DNA of 64,000 nt, taken from NCBI RefSeq assembly GCF_048066175.1, contig NZ_JBLTXA010000009.1:62001-126000 (forward strand). Direction: 5' to 3'. Positions 33,396 to 42,189 of the stretch are shown here, in pieces. The first letter of the stretch is position 1; the number at the start of each line of letters is the position of its first letter. Position numbers and translations under genes: made by a program. Source of the DNA: Niveispirillum fermenti (GTDB lineage Bacteria; Pseudomonadota; Alphaproteobacteria; Azospirillales; Azospirillaceae). The notes under the pieces are model-generated. The model had not been told where the DNA came from. It ran no database searches and was given only the letters and a program-made list of their open reading frames with translations.

Positions 33396-35522
33396 TCAGG
33401 CGGCATCAAGGGCGGCGTAATAGCCGCGCCCATCGGCCGCCATGGCGCGCAGGCCCGGCGGCGGTGTGAAACGCTCGCCATGCTGTTCAGCCAGTCGATC
33501 GCACTGCGCCACAAAGGCCGCCGTACCGATCGCGTCGATGCAACTCAGCGGCCCACCCGTCCAGGGTGCGAAACCCCAGCCCATGATGGCCCCGACATCG
33601 GCGGCGCGCGGATCGGCGATCACCCCCTCATCCACACAGCGTGCCGCTTCCAGCGCCTGACGGTGCAGCAACCGCTGCTTCAGCGCCGCCACATCGGGCA
33701 GGGTCGCCGGGGCCGCCGGCACCAGATCGGCCAGCCCGCGCCACAGGCGCTTGGGCGCGCCGGCGGGGTAGTCATAGAAGCCGGCACCCACCTTGCGACC
33801 GCTACGGCCCAGCGCCACCAGCTTTTCCAGCACCGCCTCATAGGGCCGGCCCTGATAGGCATCGCCCAGGGCCGACCGCGTCTGGCCGGCGATACGAACC
33901 GTCAGGTCCACGGCCACATCGTCGGTCAGTTCCAGCGGCCCGCGCGGCATGCCCGTCATCCGCCCGGCATTGTCGATCAGGGCCGGCGGGATGCCCTCCA
34001 TCAGCATCTCCAGCCCTTCATAGATGTAGGTGCCGAAACAGCGGGACGTATAGAAGCCACGGCTGTCATTGACGACGATGGGCGTCTTGCCCAGCGCCAT
34101 GGCATAGGCGGTGGCGCGGGCCACCGTCTCCTCACTGGTCTTCGCGCCCCGGATGATCTCCACCAGATGCATCTTGTCGACGGGAGAGAAGAAGTGGATG
34201 CCCACAAAATTTTCCGGCCGCTCCGATGCCTGCGCCAGCCCCGTGATGGGCAGGGTGGAGGTGTTGGAGCCGATGATGATGCCGGGACCGGCCACCGCCT
34301 GCACGCGGCGGGTGATCTCATGCTTCAGCGCCACATCCTCGAACACCGCCTCCACCACCAGATCGGCATCAGCCAACTTGGCGTAATCGGCCGTCGCGAT
34401 GATCCGGTCCAGCAGCGCAGCACCCGCCGCTTCGCTCAGCCGGCCCTTGGCGACATCACCAGCCACCAGCTTGCGGGCATAATCCTTGCCCTTTTCCGCC
34501 GCCGCCTCGCTGACATCGACCAGGATGGTGTTGATGCCTTTCAGCGCCTGGGAATAGGCGATGCCGGCCCCCATCATGCCTGCGCCGATCACGGCGACAC
34601 TGGCGGGGGCCACGATCTTGGCCGAACGGTCCCCCTTGTCCAGCGCCTGTTTGGACAGGAACAGGCTGCGCACCATGCCCTTGGCCTGTGGCGTGGCGAA
34701 GGTGTTGAGGAAATAGTTGGTTTCGATCTTCAAGCCCGCGTCGATGGGCACCTGCACCCCCTCGAACACACATTTCAGGATGTTTTCGGGTGCCGGGTAA
34801 TTGCCGAAGGTACGCTTGCGCAAAGTGGCATTGGCCATGATGAAGGCCTGCATGCCGCCGGCGCTGTAGGGCAGGCCACCCGGAAGCCGGTAATCCTTGC
34901 GGTCCCAGCGGGCCACGGGATCGCCCTTTTCCCGCAGCCAGCGCTTTGCCGCCGCCACCGTCTCGTCAGCCGGCACCAATTCATCCACAACGCCCAGCGC
35001 CAGCGCCTTGGCAGGGTCCAGCGGACGGCCTTCCAGCAGCAGCGGCAAGGCCTTGGCCACGCCGGTCAGGCGGGGCAGGCGCTGGGTGCCACCGGCACCG
35101 GGCAGCAGGCCCACCGTCACCTCCGGCAGGCCCAGCCTGACCTTGGGACTGTCAGCCGCGACCCGGTAATGGCAGGACAGCGCCAGTTCCAGCCCGCCGC
35201 CCAGCGCCAGCCCTTCCAGCGCAACCGCCACCGGCTTGCCCAGCACCTCCAGCCGGCGGAATAGCGCGGACAGGGGTGGCGGGGCGATGCGGGACCCCGC
35301 CGCGCGGCCCAAATCGCCCAGGTCGGCCCCGGCGCAAAAGCCGCTGGCCTTGCCGGAGCACAGGACGACACCCTTGATGGCACCATCATTCTTCAAGGTT
35401 TCGATCAGGTCCGGCAGTTCCGCGATTACGGCATCGCTCAGCGTATTCATGCTGCGGCCGGGAACGTCAAAAGTGACCAGGGCGATGCCATCGGCATCCG
35501 TTTCGATGGTGAAATTCTGCAT
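33396..35522 (-). CDS. FadJ/FadB-like bifunctional enoyl-CoA hydratase / 3-hydroxyacyl-CoA dehydrogenase
   Basis: The start at 35522 follows GGGGGAGGAAC and gives 708 residues. N-terminal crotonase domain (1-190) retains both catalytic Glu residues (GGLELALSCHYRV; LGLPEVTVGLLPGAGGTQRLPRL). The HADH domain begins about residue 300 with VAPASVAVIGAGMMGAGIAYSQ and contains the catalytic His in NFVGIHFFSPVDKMHLVEII (about 440), ending in the usual C-terminal duplicate (GWGFAPWTGGPLSCID). It hydrates enoyl-CoA and oxidises 3-hydroxyacyl-CoA with NAD+. Operon order thiolase-FadJ is typical of beta-oxidation. Confidence 0.93.
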   Translation of the reverse strand: MQNFTIETDADGIALVTFDVPGRSMNTLSDAVIAELPDLIETLKNDGAIKGVVLCSGKASGFCAGADLGDLGRAAGSRIAPPPLSALFRRLEVLGKPVAVALEGLALGGGLELALSCHYRVAADSPKVRLGLPEVTVGLLPGAGGTQRLPRLTGVAKALPLLLEGRPLDPAKALALGVVDELVPADETVAAAKRWLREKGDPVARWDRKDYRLPGGLPYSAGGMQAFIMANATLRKRTFGNYPAPENILKCVFEGVQVPIDAGLKIETNYFLNTFATPQAKGMVRSLFLSKQALDKGDRSAKIVAPASVAVIGAGMMGAGIAYSQALKGINTILVDVSEAAAEKGKDYARKLVAGDVAKGRLSEAAGAALLDRIIATADYAKLADADLVVEAVFEDVALKHEITRRVQAVAGPGIIIGSNTSTLPITGLAQASERPENFVGIHFFSPVDKMHLVEIIRGAKTSEETVARATAYAMALGKTPIVVNDSRGFYTSRCFGTYIYEGLEMLMEGIPPALIDNAGRMTGMPRGPLELTDDVAVDLTVRIAGQTRSALGDAYQGRPYEAVLEKLVALGRSGRKVGAGFYDYPAGAPKRLWRGLADLVPAAPATLPDVAALKQRLLHRQALEAARCVDEGVIADPRAADVGAIMGWGFAPWTGGPLSCIDAIGTAAFVAQCDRLAEQHGERFTPPPGLRAMAADGRGYYAALDAA

Positions 35523-35539
35523 TTTGTTCCTCCCCCGGC

Positions 35540-36745
35540 TCACACGCGCTCGATCAATGTGGCGGCACCCTGCCCGGCACCGGCGCACAGCGTGATCAGG
35601 GCAGTGCCCTTGCCGGTACGTTCCAGTTCGTCCAGGACGGTACCCAGGATCATGGCGCCCGTGGCGCCCAGCGGGTGCCCCATGGCGATGGCCCCGCCAT
35701 TGACGTTCATCTTATCGTGCGGGATGGACAGGGCCGCCATCATGCGCAGGACCACGGCGGCGAAGGCCTCGTTCAACTCGTACAGATCGATATCACCGGG
35801 CACCATGCCCAGCCGGTGCAGCAGCTTGCGCGACACCGTAGCCGGTGCCGTCAGCATGATGGTGGGTTCCGACCCAATGGACGCTCCGCCCCGGATACGC
35901 GCACGCGGCTTCAGCCCCAACGCCGCACCCGCCTCCTTCGTGCCGATCAGCACACCGGAAGCACCATCGACGATACCCGACGAATTGCCGGCATGATGGA
36001 CATGCTCAATCTGTTCCACCTGTGGATAGCGCTGGATGGCGATGGCGTCGAATGCCGCCTCCCCCGGCACCTGGAAGGCCGGTTTCAGACCGGCCAGCCC
36101 CCCGATGCTTGCGTCGGGGCGCATATGTTCATCATGGGAAAGTGCGATATTGCCGGCCTGATCGCGCACCGGCACGATGGAGCGGGCAAAGCGCCCCTCC
36201 TGCCAGGCGCGGGCGGCGCGACGCTGGCTTTCCACGGCATAGGCGTCAACGTCGGTGCGGCTGAACCCGTCCAGGGTGGCGATCAGGTCGGCGCTGATCC
36301 CCTGCGGCACGAAATAGTTCTTCAGCGCGGAATCCGGGTCGATGGGCCAGGCGCCGCCATCGGAATTGATGGGGATGCGCGACATGCTTTCCACCCCGCC
36401 ACCGATGGCCAGCCGTGCCTCACCCGCCATCACCTTGGCCGCGGCGATATTCACAGCATCCAGCCCCGATGCGCAGTAGCGATGGACCTGGATGCCGGAC
36501 ACACTTTCCGCATAATCGGCCATGAGGACGGCCGTGCGGGCAATGTCCGCCCCCTGGTCACCCACCGGCGACACACAGCCCAGCACGACATCATCCACAA
36601 AGGACGTGTCCAGGCCATTGCGGTCCCGCAGCGCTGCCAGCACCTGGGCCGACAGCGACAAGGGCGTGATATGATGCAGGGACCCGTCGGGCTTTCCCCG
36701 GCCGCGGGGCGTGCGCACGGCATCGAAAATATAGGCTTCAGGCAT
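35540..36745 (-). CDS. Acetyl-CoA acyltransferase (thiolase)
   Basis: The ATG at 36745 overlaps the ligase stop by eight bases; 401 residues. Nucleophile Cys91 in HRYCASGLDAV, the late His (about 357) in GGAIAMGHPLGATG and second Cys (about 387) in TLCAGAGQG form a complete thiolase site. LYELNEAFAAV is also conserved. It cleaves 3-ketoacyl-CoA with CoA. The segment lacks the Met-loop insertion of SCPx-type thiolases. Third step partner of the FadJ-like protein downstream. Confidence 0.93.
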   Translation of the reverse strand: MPEAYIFDAVRTPRGRGKPDGSLHHITPLSLSAQVLAALRDRNGLDTSFVDDVVLGCVSPVGDQGADIARTAVLMADYAESVSGIQVHRYCASGLDAVNIAAAKVMAGEARLAIGGGVESMSRIPINSDGGAWPIDPDSALKNYFVPQGISADLIATLDGFSRTDVDAYAVESQRRAARAWQEGRFARSIVPVRDQAGNIALSHDEHMRPDASIGGLAGLKPAFQVPGEAAFDAIAIQRYPQVEQIEHVHHAGNSSGIVDGASGVLIGTKEAGAALGLKPRARIRGGASIGSEPTIMLTAPATVSRKLLHRLGMVPGDIDLYELNEAFAAVVLRMMAALSIPHDKMNVNGGAIAMGHPLGATGAMILGTVLDELERTGKGTALITLCAGAGQGAATLIERV

Positions 36746-38570
36746 GGTTGCTTGCTCCGGTACGGGGCCGGGCGGCCACGGCCGCGCCCCTGGTAAAGCA
36801 GAGAATGGCGGGATCGGGCGGGTCGGCGAACAGGCGGGCCACATCCGCCGCGCGGCGTTCACGCACCACGCGGGGGGCGGCATTGCCCTTGTCGGTCACC
36901 TCCCCCCGATCGAAGGCCAACGGTTCGGTCATGACAAGGGCGGTGCCGATGCGCCGGGCCGATCCTGTCTGCGCCGCATTGAAATCGGCGATCAGAGCGC
37001 GCAACTCCTCCCGCGCGAAGGGGGTCAGCGTGGCGCGGGGCCAGATCAGGGCGCCGATATGGTCCTGGTTCACACCGCAAAAGACCGCTTCGCGCACCAG
37101 CGCCTCGGCAACGGCCAGGAAATCCTGGCGCAGGGCATTGACCTGGACATAGGTGCCCGACAGCAGCTTGAAATCATCGGCCAGCCGTCCGGCGAAAACC
37201 AGCCCGCCTTCCGGTCGCTCCGGGTCGGCGAAACGCACGGCGTCACCGGTGCGGAAATAGCCTTCCGCGTCGAAAAGCCCGGCGGAGACGTCGGCCGCGC
37301 CCAGATAGCCGCTGCGTGGCATCAGCGTGGGGCCGCGCATGCGCATTTCATACCGCCCATCCATGGGCACCAGTTTCAAATCCACGCCGGGCAGCGGCAG
37401 GCCGATCACGTCGGTCGGGCCGCCGGGCCAGTATTTAAGGGCACCCAGCAGGAATTCCGTGGCGCCATAGAAGGAATAGACCGGGGCCTCCGCCCCCCTG
37501 GCCGCCAGCGACAGGGCCGCCAGCCGTTCCGCCACCGATTGCGGCATCAGGGCACCACCGAAGCCCAGCCAGCGGATATTGCGGAAAAATCGGTCACGCA
37601 GGTCGGTATCCGCCTCCATCGCATCGCACAGCATGGCGTAACCCAGCGGCACGGTGATGAAGAAATGCGGCGAGACATCCCGCAGATTGGCGATCGTGCG
37701 CGCGAACAGGTCGGGCGTCGGCTTGCCATCATCGATCCACAGGGTGCCGCCGGCCGCGATGATGTTCCCGAAATTGTAATTGCCGGCCATGATGTGGCTG
37801 AAGGGCATGGCCTCAAGGAATTGCGGCGGCTCCCCGTCGAAATCCAGCAGATTCACTGCTTCCATCTGCGCGAAGGACACGGTCAGACAGGCATGGGGCT
37901 GCGGCGTGGCCTTGGGCGATCCAGTGGAGCCGGAGGTGAACATGATGCGGGCGATCATGTGGGGCCGGATTGCCGCCATGCGCTCGGCCACCTGCCCCGT
38001 CGGCTCCGTCGCCACCACATCGGCCCAGCGTTCCACGGCAAGGCCCGGCACGCCGCCCGTCACGGCCACGAAGCGAAGGCCCGGCCGGGCCAGTGCCCGC
38101 AGCGCCGGGGCAAAACGATCGGCATCATCGACGATGACGATCCGGGCCCCCGCCGTGGCCACGCATTCCTTCAGCTTGGCATGGTCGGTGGACAAGAGCG
38201 AATAGGCGACGCTGATCGGCGCGATGGCCGCGCCCGTGCGCTGCACCGACACGGCGGCGATGCCATGTTCGATGGACGGGGCGGAGAGATAGGCGACACT
38301 GTCCCCCTCCCCGATCCCCTGGTCGATCAGCCATTGCGCCAGCCCGTCGGCCGCCCGCCGGGCGGCACCATAGGTGATGTCCCGCCAGCCGCCGACCCCG
38401 TAACGCTGACGCATGAACAGCCGGTCGGGATGGGCATCCGCCACCGCGTCGAACCGGTGAGCCAGCGACGGCGCCGGTGTAGGCATCGATAAAGGCGAGC
38501 CCAGACGGATGGTGCCGTCTTCCTCCCGGTCCAGGGTCACGGCCGGCGGCGGCGTCCTGGCAAAGCTCAT
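36738..38570 (-). CDS. AMP-forming acyl/feruloyl-CoA synthase-like ligase
   Basis: The ATG at 38570 overlaps the upstream stop (ATGA); 610 residues. The ANL-superfamily motifs are clear: P-loop MFTSGSTGSPKATP (about 212-225), SFYGATEF (about 388), YFRTGDAVRFADP (about 457) and GRLADDFKLLSGTYV (about 476). A late SGEITDK-like RGEVTDKGNAAPR (about 570) resembles the catalytic-Lys region of feruloyl-CoA synthases. It activates a carboxylic acid as acyl-CoA through an acyl-AMP. Being in the 12-gene beta-oxidation operon it probably primes its substrate; it is unrelated in mechanism to the NDP-forming FerA-like enzyme at 19454. Confidence 0.88.
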   Translation of the reverse strand: MSFARTPPPAVTLDREEDGTIRLGSPLSMPTPAPSLAHRFDAVADAHPDRLFMRQRYGVGGWRDITYGAARRAADGLAQWLIDQGIGEGDSVAYLSAPSIEHGIAAVSVQRTGAAIAPISVAYSLLSTDHAKLKECVATAGARIVIVDDADRFAPALRALARPGLRFVAVTGGVPGLAVERWADVVATEPTGQVAERMAAIRPHMIARIMFTSGSTGSPKATPQPHACLTVSFAQMEAVNLLDFDGEPPQFLEAMPFSHIMAGNYNFGNIIAAGGTLWIDDGKPTPDLFARTIANLRDVSPHFFITVPLGYAMLCDAMEADTDLRDRFFRNIRWLGFGGALMPQSVAERLAALSLAARGAEAPVYSFYGATEFLLGALKYWPGGPTDVIGLPLPGVDLKLVPMDGRYEMRMRGPTLMPRSGYLGAADVSAGLFDAEGYFRTGDAVRFADPERPEGGLVFAGRLADDFKLLSGTYVQVNALRQDFLAVAEALVREAVFCGVNQDHIGALIWPRATLTPFAREELRALIADFNAAQTGSARRIGTALVMTEPLAFDRGEVTDKGNAAPRVVRERRAADVARLFADPPDPAILCFTRGAAVAARPRTGASNHA

Positions 38571-39124
38571 TGCCCCACCCCCCGCTTGCGGACCCGCCAG
38601 ACGCAATCATCATCACCCATGGGCCGGCCGGCAATGGTTTCCACCTCGAAATCCGGTCCCAGCCCCTGCCGCACCACGCTGTCCATCTCCCGCCCGCAGG
38701 CCTTGTTGCAGGGGAAGACCCCGCGCATCTCGGCGGAGAAGGCGCGCCATTGCGGACAGCCATGATCGATGATGGTCAGGCGGCCTTCCGCCTCGTCGAT
38801 CTTGTTGATGCGGGTGACGTCGCGATGCCCCCCGCCCCAGACTTCTGCGCCATAGACGGCCATCAGCTTCAGCGCCCCTTCGATATCGGGGGTGAAATCG
38901 GCGGGGTGATCCTTCACCAGTTTGCGCCCGATGGGACCGGCCCAGCCGGGCCGCGTCTCGTCGGAGAATTTCTCCCAGGCTTCCGGCCCCTGGTTCTCCC
39001 AGACATGCTCGTCGGTGCGCTGGATGATCAGCAGCCCTTCCCAGGCACAGCGGCGGTAACGTTCCTGCGGGTCCAGGGCGGGCCAGTCCAGGGCCTCACC
39101 TTCCAGGCGCTTCGCTTCAGACAT
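38567..39124 (-). CDS. Conserved protein of unknown function in CoA operon
   Basis: A 185-residue soluble protein with GAGGAAGAAC ribosome site, overlapping the SDR by eight bases and the ligase by four. Notable features are a Trp-rich N-terminal half (HVWENQGPEAWEKF, RPGWAGPIG, EVWGGG) and a C-terminal segment with spaced Cys and His (DHGCPQW, VFPCNKACGREMD, DDDC). The CNKACG motif could bind metal or form a disulfide. It vaguely recalls small V4R/aminothiazoline-hydrolase-like proteins but I cannot name the family. Translational coupling on both sides says that it belongs to the pathway. Confidence 0.75.
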   Translation of the reverse strand: MSEAKRLEGEALDWPALDPQERYRRCAWEGLLIIQRTDEHVWENQGPEAWEKFSDETRPGWAGPIGRKLVKDHPADFTPDIEGALKLMAVYGAEVWGGGHRDVTRINKIDEAEGRLTIIDHGCPQWRAFSAEMRGVFPCNKACGREMDSVVRQGLGPDFEVETIAGRPMGDDDCVWRVRKRGVGQ

Positions 39125-40016
39125 GTTCTTCCTCCCTTTCCCTGTTTCTCATGCGCCGTGTGCTGCCCATGGCAGCACCCAGGCAGTCCAGCGTCGTTGC
39201 CGGCAGATCGGACCCGGCGTCGAAATCCGTCACCGCCGACCAGCGCGACAGCACGGTCCGCGTGTCCGGCGTCTCCAGCCGCAGGCCCAGGCTGCGTTCC
39301 CAGCGCATCGCCGCGGCCCAACCGCCGCCGGCCTCGATCACCTGTCCGCTGGCGGGACATTCCGGATGGATCAGGGCCAGGGCGAAGGGTGACACATCCT
39401 CCACCCTCAACCCGGCTTTCAGGTCGGCGGAAAAGACGCCATCCGTCATCGACGTGCTGGCCATGGGCGCCAGGGCATTGACGCGGATGCCCACCCGTTC
39501 TCCCTCCACGGCCAGGGTGCGGGTCAGGCCGATGATGCCGGCCTTTGCGGCGGCGTAATTGGCCTGACCGAAGGCGCCGTGCAGGCCGGCACCGGAGGTG
39601 GTGAACAGGATCGCCCCGCCGCGTTGACGCCGCATCGGCTCCCACGCGGCCTTGGCACAGGCAAAGGCCGCGTTCAGATGCACGTCCAGCACCTCATCCC
39701 ATTCCGCCCGGGCCATGTTGGCGAAGGAACGGTCACGGGTGATGCCGGCATTGACGATCAGGGCGTCAATGTGACCGAACGCGGCCAGGGCGGCCTGGAT
39801 GATGGCATCCCCGTCCCTGGCATCCACGGCCAAACCCTGAGCCGTTCCGCCAGCCGCCTGGATTTCATCGGCAACGGACAGGGCCGCGTCGCTGCGGCTG
39901 GCCACCAGCACACGGGCGCCGGCGGCACCCAGGTCCAGGCAATATTGTCGCCCCAGCCCCTGGCCACCACCCACGACGATCGCCACCTGGCCATCAAACA
40001 ATGGCTGTTGCACCAT
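39117..40016 (-). CDS. SDR, (3R)-hydroxyacyl-CoA dehydrogenase-like
   Basis: A 299-residue SDR. GGGQGLGRQY (16-25) binds NAD(P); NAGITRDRSFANM (about 88-100) followed by DEVLDVHLNAAF is the signature of the dehydrogenase unit of peroxisomal MFE-2-type (3R)-hydroxyacyl-CoA enzymes. Ser in FTTSGAGLHG (about 139) and YAAAK (about 152) are catalytic. A 60-residue C-terminal extension follows the barrel. With the MaoC hydratase at 44051 it could run an MFE-2-like branch parallel to FadJ. Confidence 0.88.
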   Translation of the reverse strand: MVQQPLFDGQVAIVVGGGQGLGRQYCLDLGAAGARVLVASRSDAALSVADEIQAAGGTAQGLAVDARDGDAIIQAALAAFGHIDALIVNAGITRDRSFANMARAEWDEVLDVHLNAAFACAKAAWEPMRRQRGGAILFTTSGAGLHGAFGQANYAAAKAGIIGLTRTLAVEGERVGIRVNALAPMASTSMTDGVFSADLKAGLRVEDVSPFALALIHPECPASGQVIEAGGGWAAAMRWERSLGLRLETPDTRTVLSRWSAVTDFDAGSDLPATTLDCLGAAMGSTRRMRNREREEEHV

Positions 40017-40083
40017 GCCGATTTCCTCCCTGCCGGTGCGGCGGTTTTGTCCGCCTTGTTACTGCTTCGCCCCTCTCCAACCC

Positions 40084-40191
40084 GTCATCCCCGCGAAAGC
40101 GGGGATCCAGCATAAGCGGCGTCTGCCGCGATAAGACTCATATCGGCGCTGATCGCGCCTTACGCTGGATTCCCGCTTTCGCGGGAATGAC
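40084..40191. repeat. REP-like paired inverted repeat
   Basis: GTCATCCCCGCGAAAGCGGG... (40084-40111) and its near-complement ending GCGGGAATGAC (40164-40191) form 28-bp imperfect arms separated by 52 bp. Each arm contains its own short palindrome (CCCCGC-GAAA-GCGGGG; CCCGC-TTTC-GCGGG). This is the widespread extragenic-palindrome type with a GGGAATGAC end. It interrupts the 12-gene operon in a 193-bp gap. Confidence 0.8.
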
Positions 40192-40209
40192 CGTAGCGAA
40201 AAGGCAACC

Positions 40210-40980
40210 TCACGCCCCCGCCCGCCGGCCAATCTTGGCGCGTGCATCCAGCATGCGCTGGGAAATGGCAGGGTTCCAGTGGACGTCGCGATACTGCACA
40301 TGGCCATAGACATAGGCGGCCATCGGGTCCATGGACCAGGATCGGCGCAGCATCTCGGTACAACGCACAACCGTGTCGACATTGGTGGACGCAATCTCTG
40401 CCGCGATGCCGTTCGCCGTCTCCAGCAGCTTGCCCTCCTCCGCGATCTGGTCAATCAAGCCGATGCGCAGCGCCTCGGCCGCATCGATGCGCCGGCCGGT
40501 GAGGGTCAGCAGCTTCGCCTGGCTCTGGCCCACAATGCGCTGCAACGGATCGACAAAGGGCGTCAGGCCAAAACGCACCTGGGGAAAGCCGAACCTGGCA
40601 TTCGGGCTGGACACCCGGATATCGCAGAACACCGCGATATCGCAGCCGCCGCCGAATGTGTGTCCGGCCACCGCCGCGATGGTCGGCTTGGGATATTCCA
40701 GCAGTTCCAGATAGCCGTAATAGGTGGCGTCGTACCAGCGCAGCCGGTCGGCATCCGTGGCCCAGTTCATCGTGTCCAGGTCCAGTCCGGCGGAGAAATA
40801 GTCTTCTGTCCCTTTGATCACCACGACGGCAACGCTGTCGTCACGCCGCCAGGGGGTCAGCACCTCCACCAGATCCTCGAACAGCTCGGTCGACAGCGCA
40901 TTGCGCTTGTCCGGGCGGTTCAGGGTGATGGTGCCGATGCCGTCCTTCACCTCGGCCAGAACGGTTCCGTACTTTGCCAT
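40210..40980 (-). CDS. Crotonase-superfamily protein lacking hydratase glutamates
   Basis: A 256-residue crotonase. NRPDKRNALS, EDYFSAGLDLDTM and AAVAGHTFGGGCDIAVFCDIRVS are conserved. At the two catalytic Glu positions of enoyl-CoA hydratase it has Asp in GGGCDIAV and Gln in FGFPQVRFG. A simple hydratase is therefore doubtful; isomerase, hydrolase or C-C lyase chemistry is possible. The paralogue at 47585 has the same Gln. Follows the acyl-CoA dehydrogenase by 42 bases. Confidence 0.85.
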   Translation of the reverse strand: MAKYGTVLAEVKDGIGTITLNRPDKRNALSTELFEDLVEVLTPWRRDDSVAVVVIKGTEDYFSAGLDLDTMNWATDADRLRWYDATYYGYLELLEYPKPTIAAVAGHTFGGGCDIAVFCDIRVSSPNARFGFPQVRFGLTPFVDPLQRIVGQSQAKLLTLTGRRIDAAEALRIGLIDQIAEEGKLLETANGIAAEIASTNVDTVVRCTEMLRRSWSMDPMAAYVYGHVQYRDVHWNPAISQRMLDARAKIGRRAGA

Positions 40981-41022
40981 CTTGCTCTCCGTTTCCTCAA
41001 ATATCAGGGCTGTCGCGCAGGA

Positions 41023-42189
41023 TCAGAGCGTCCGGGCGATCAGCAGTTTCATGATCTCGTTGGCACCGCCATAGATGCGGTGGATGCGGCTGTCGCGGTA
41101 CAGGCGGCCGATCGGATATTCGTTCATGTATCCGTAGCCGCCGAAGAATTGCAGGCAGCCATCGACGATTTCCGACAACTGGTCGGATATCCAGTATTTG
41201 GCCATGGACGCGGTCGCCGTATCCAGCTCTCCGGCCAGCAGCTTTTCTGTGCAATGGTTCAGGAACACCTTGGCGATGGTCGCCTGGGTCTTGTATTCGG
41301 CCAGTTTGAACTGGGTGTTCTGGAAGGCCGCCAGGGACTGGCCGAACATTTCCCGCTGCCTGACATAGGCAATGGTCTCCCCCAGGGCCAGTTCGATCAT
41401 GGCCATGGCCTGCCAGGCGATGACGACCCGTTCCTGCGGCAGCTTGGCCATCAGTTGCGCCATGCCCCTGCCTTCCACGTCCCCCAGCAGGGCATCAGCC
41501 GGCACGAACAGGTCATCGAAGAACAGTTCGGACGTGTCCTGCCCTTCCTGGCCCACCTTGTCCAGGTTGCGGCCACGGGCAAAGCCCTCCGGCGCCTGCG
41601 ACACATCGACAATGAACAGGGAGATGCCCTTGCTGCCGGCATCGGGGTCGGTCTTGGCGGCCACCAGCACCATATCGGCGATCTGGCCGTTGGAGATGAA
41701 GGTCTTCTGTCCCGTCAGACGATACCCGTTACCGTCGCGGCGGGCGCGGGTGCGCATGCCCTGCAGGTCCGATCCGGCGGCCGGTTCCGTCATGGCGATG
41801 GCCGTCACCATCTCCCCGGAACAGAAACGCGGCAACCAATGCGCCCGTTGCTCCGGCGTGCCGTAACTGGCGAAATAGGGAAGGATGACGGCATTGTGCA
41901 GGCAGAGGGTCAGCGCGTCGGCGCCGCGATGGCCGATGGCCTGGACGATCGCCGCCTCATGCCGGAAATCCCCCCCGCCGCCGCCATATTCCTCCGGCAT
42001 CGACACACCCAGCAGCCCGGCTTCACCCGCCGCCCGCCAGACGGCCTTGTCGACCTGCTTGCCGGCCCGCCAGCGGTCGATGGCGGCCGGTGATGCGTGG
42101 GCGTCCAGGAAGCCGGCCAGACTGCGCTGGAAAATGGCCATCTCCGTCTCGGCCATGAAGGATGCCGGAACCAGATCGATGGCATTCAT
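41023..42189 (-). CDS. Acyl-CoA dehydrogenase
   Basis: A 388-residue ACAD. FAD-binding loops VTAIAMTEPAAGSDLQGM (about 122-139) and FISNGQIADMVLV, and the C-terminal IHRIYGGANEIMKLLIARTL are present. The position of the medium-chain catalytic Glu is Gly (YGG), so the base is probably the Glu in LPQERVVIA (about 254), as in isovaleryl- and long-chain acyl-CoA dehydrogenases, which suits branched substrates. Overlaps the upstream nitronate-monooxygenase-like gene (ATGA). Confidence 0.92.
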   Translation of the reverse strand: MNAIDLVPASFMAETEMAIFQRSLAGFLDAHASPAAIDRWRAGKQVDKAVWRAAGEAGLLGVSMPEEYGGGGGDFRHEAAIVQAIGHRGADALTLCLHNAVILPYFASYGTPEQRAHWLPRFCSGEMVTAIAMTEPAAGSDLQGMRTRARRDGNGYRLTGQKTFISNGQIADMVLVAAKTDPDAGSKGISLFIVDVSQAPEGFARGRNLDKVGQEGQDTSELFFDDLFVPADALLGDVEGRGMAQLMAKLPQERVVIAWQAMAMIELALGETIAYVRQREMFGQSLAAFQNTQFKLAEYKTQATIAKVFLNHCTEKLLAGELDTATASMAKYWISDQLSEIVDGCLQFFGGYGYMNEYPIGRLYRDSRIHRIYGGANEIMKLLIARTL

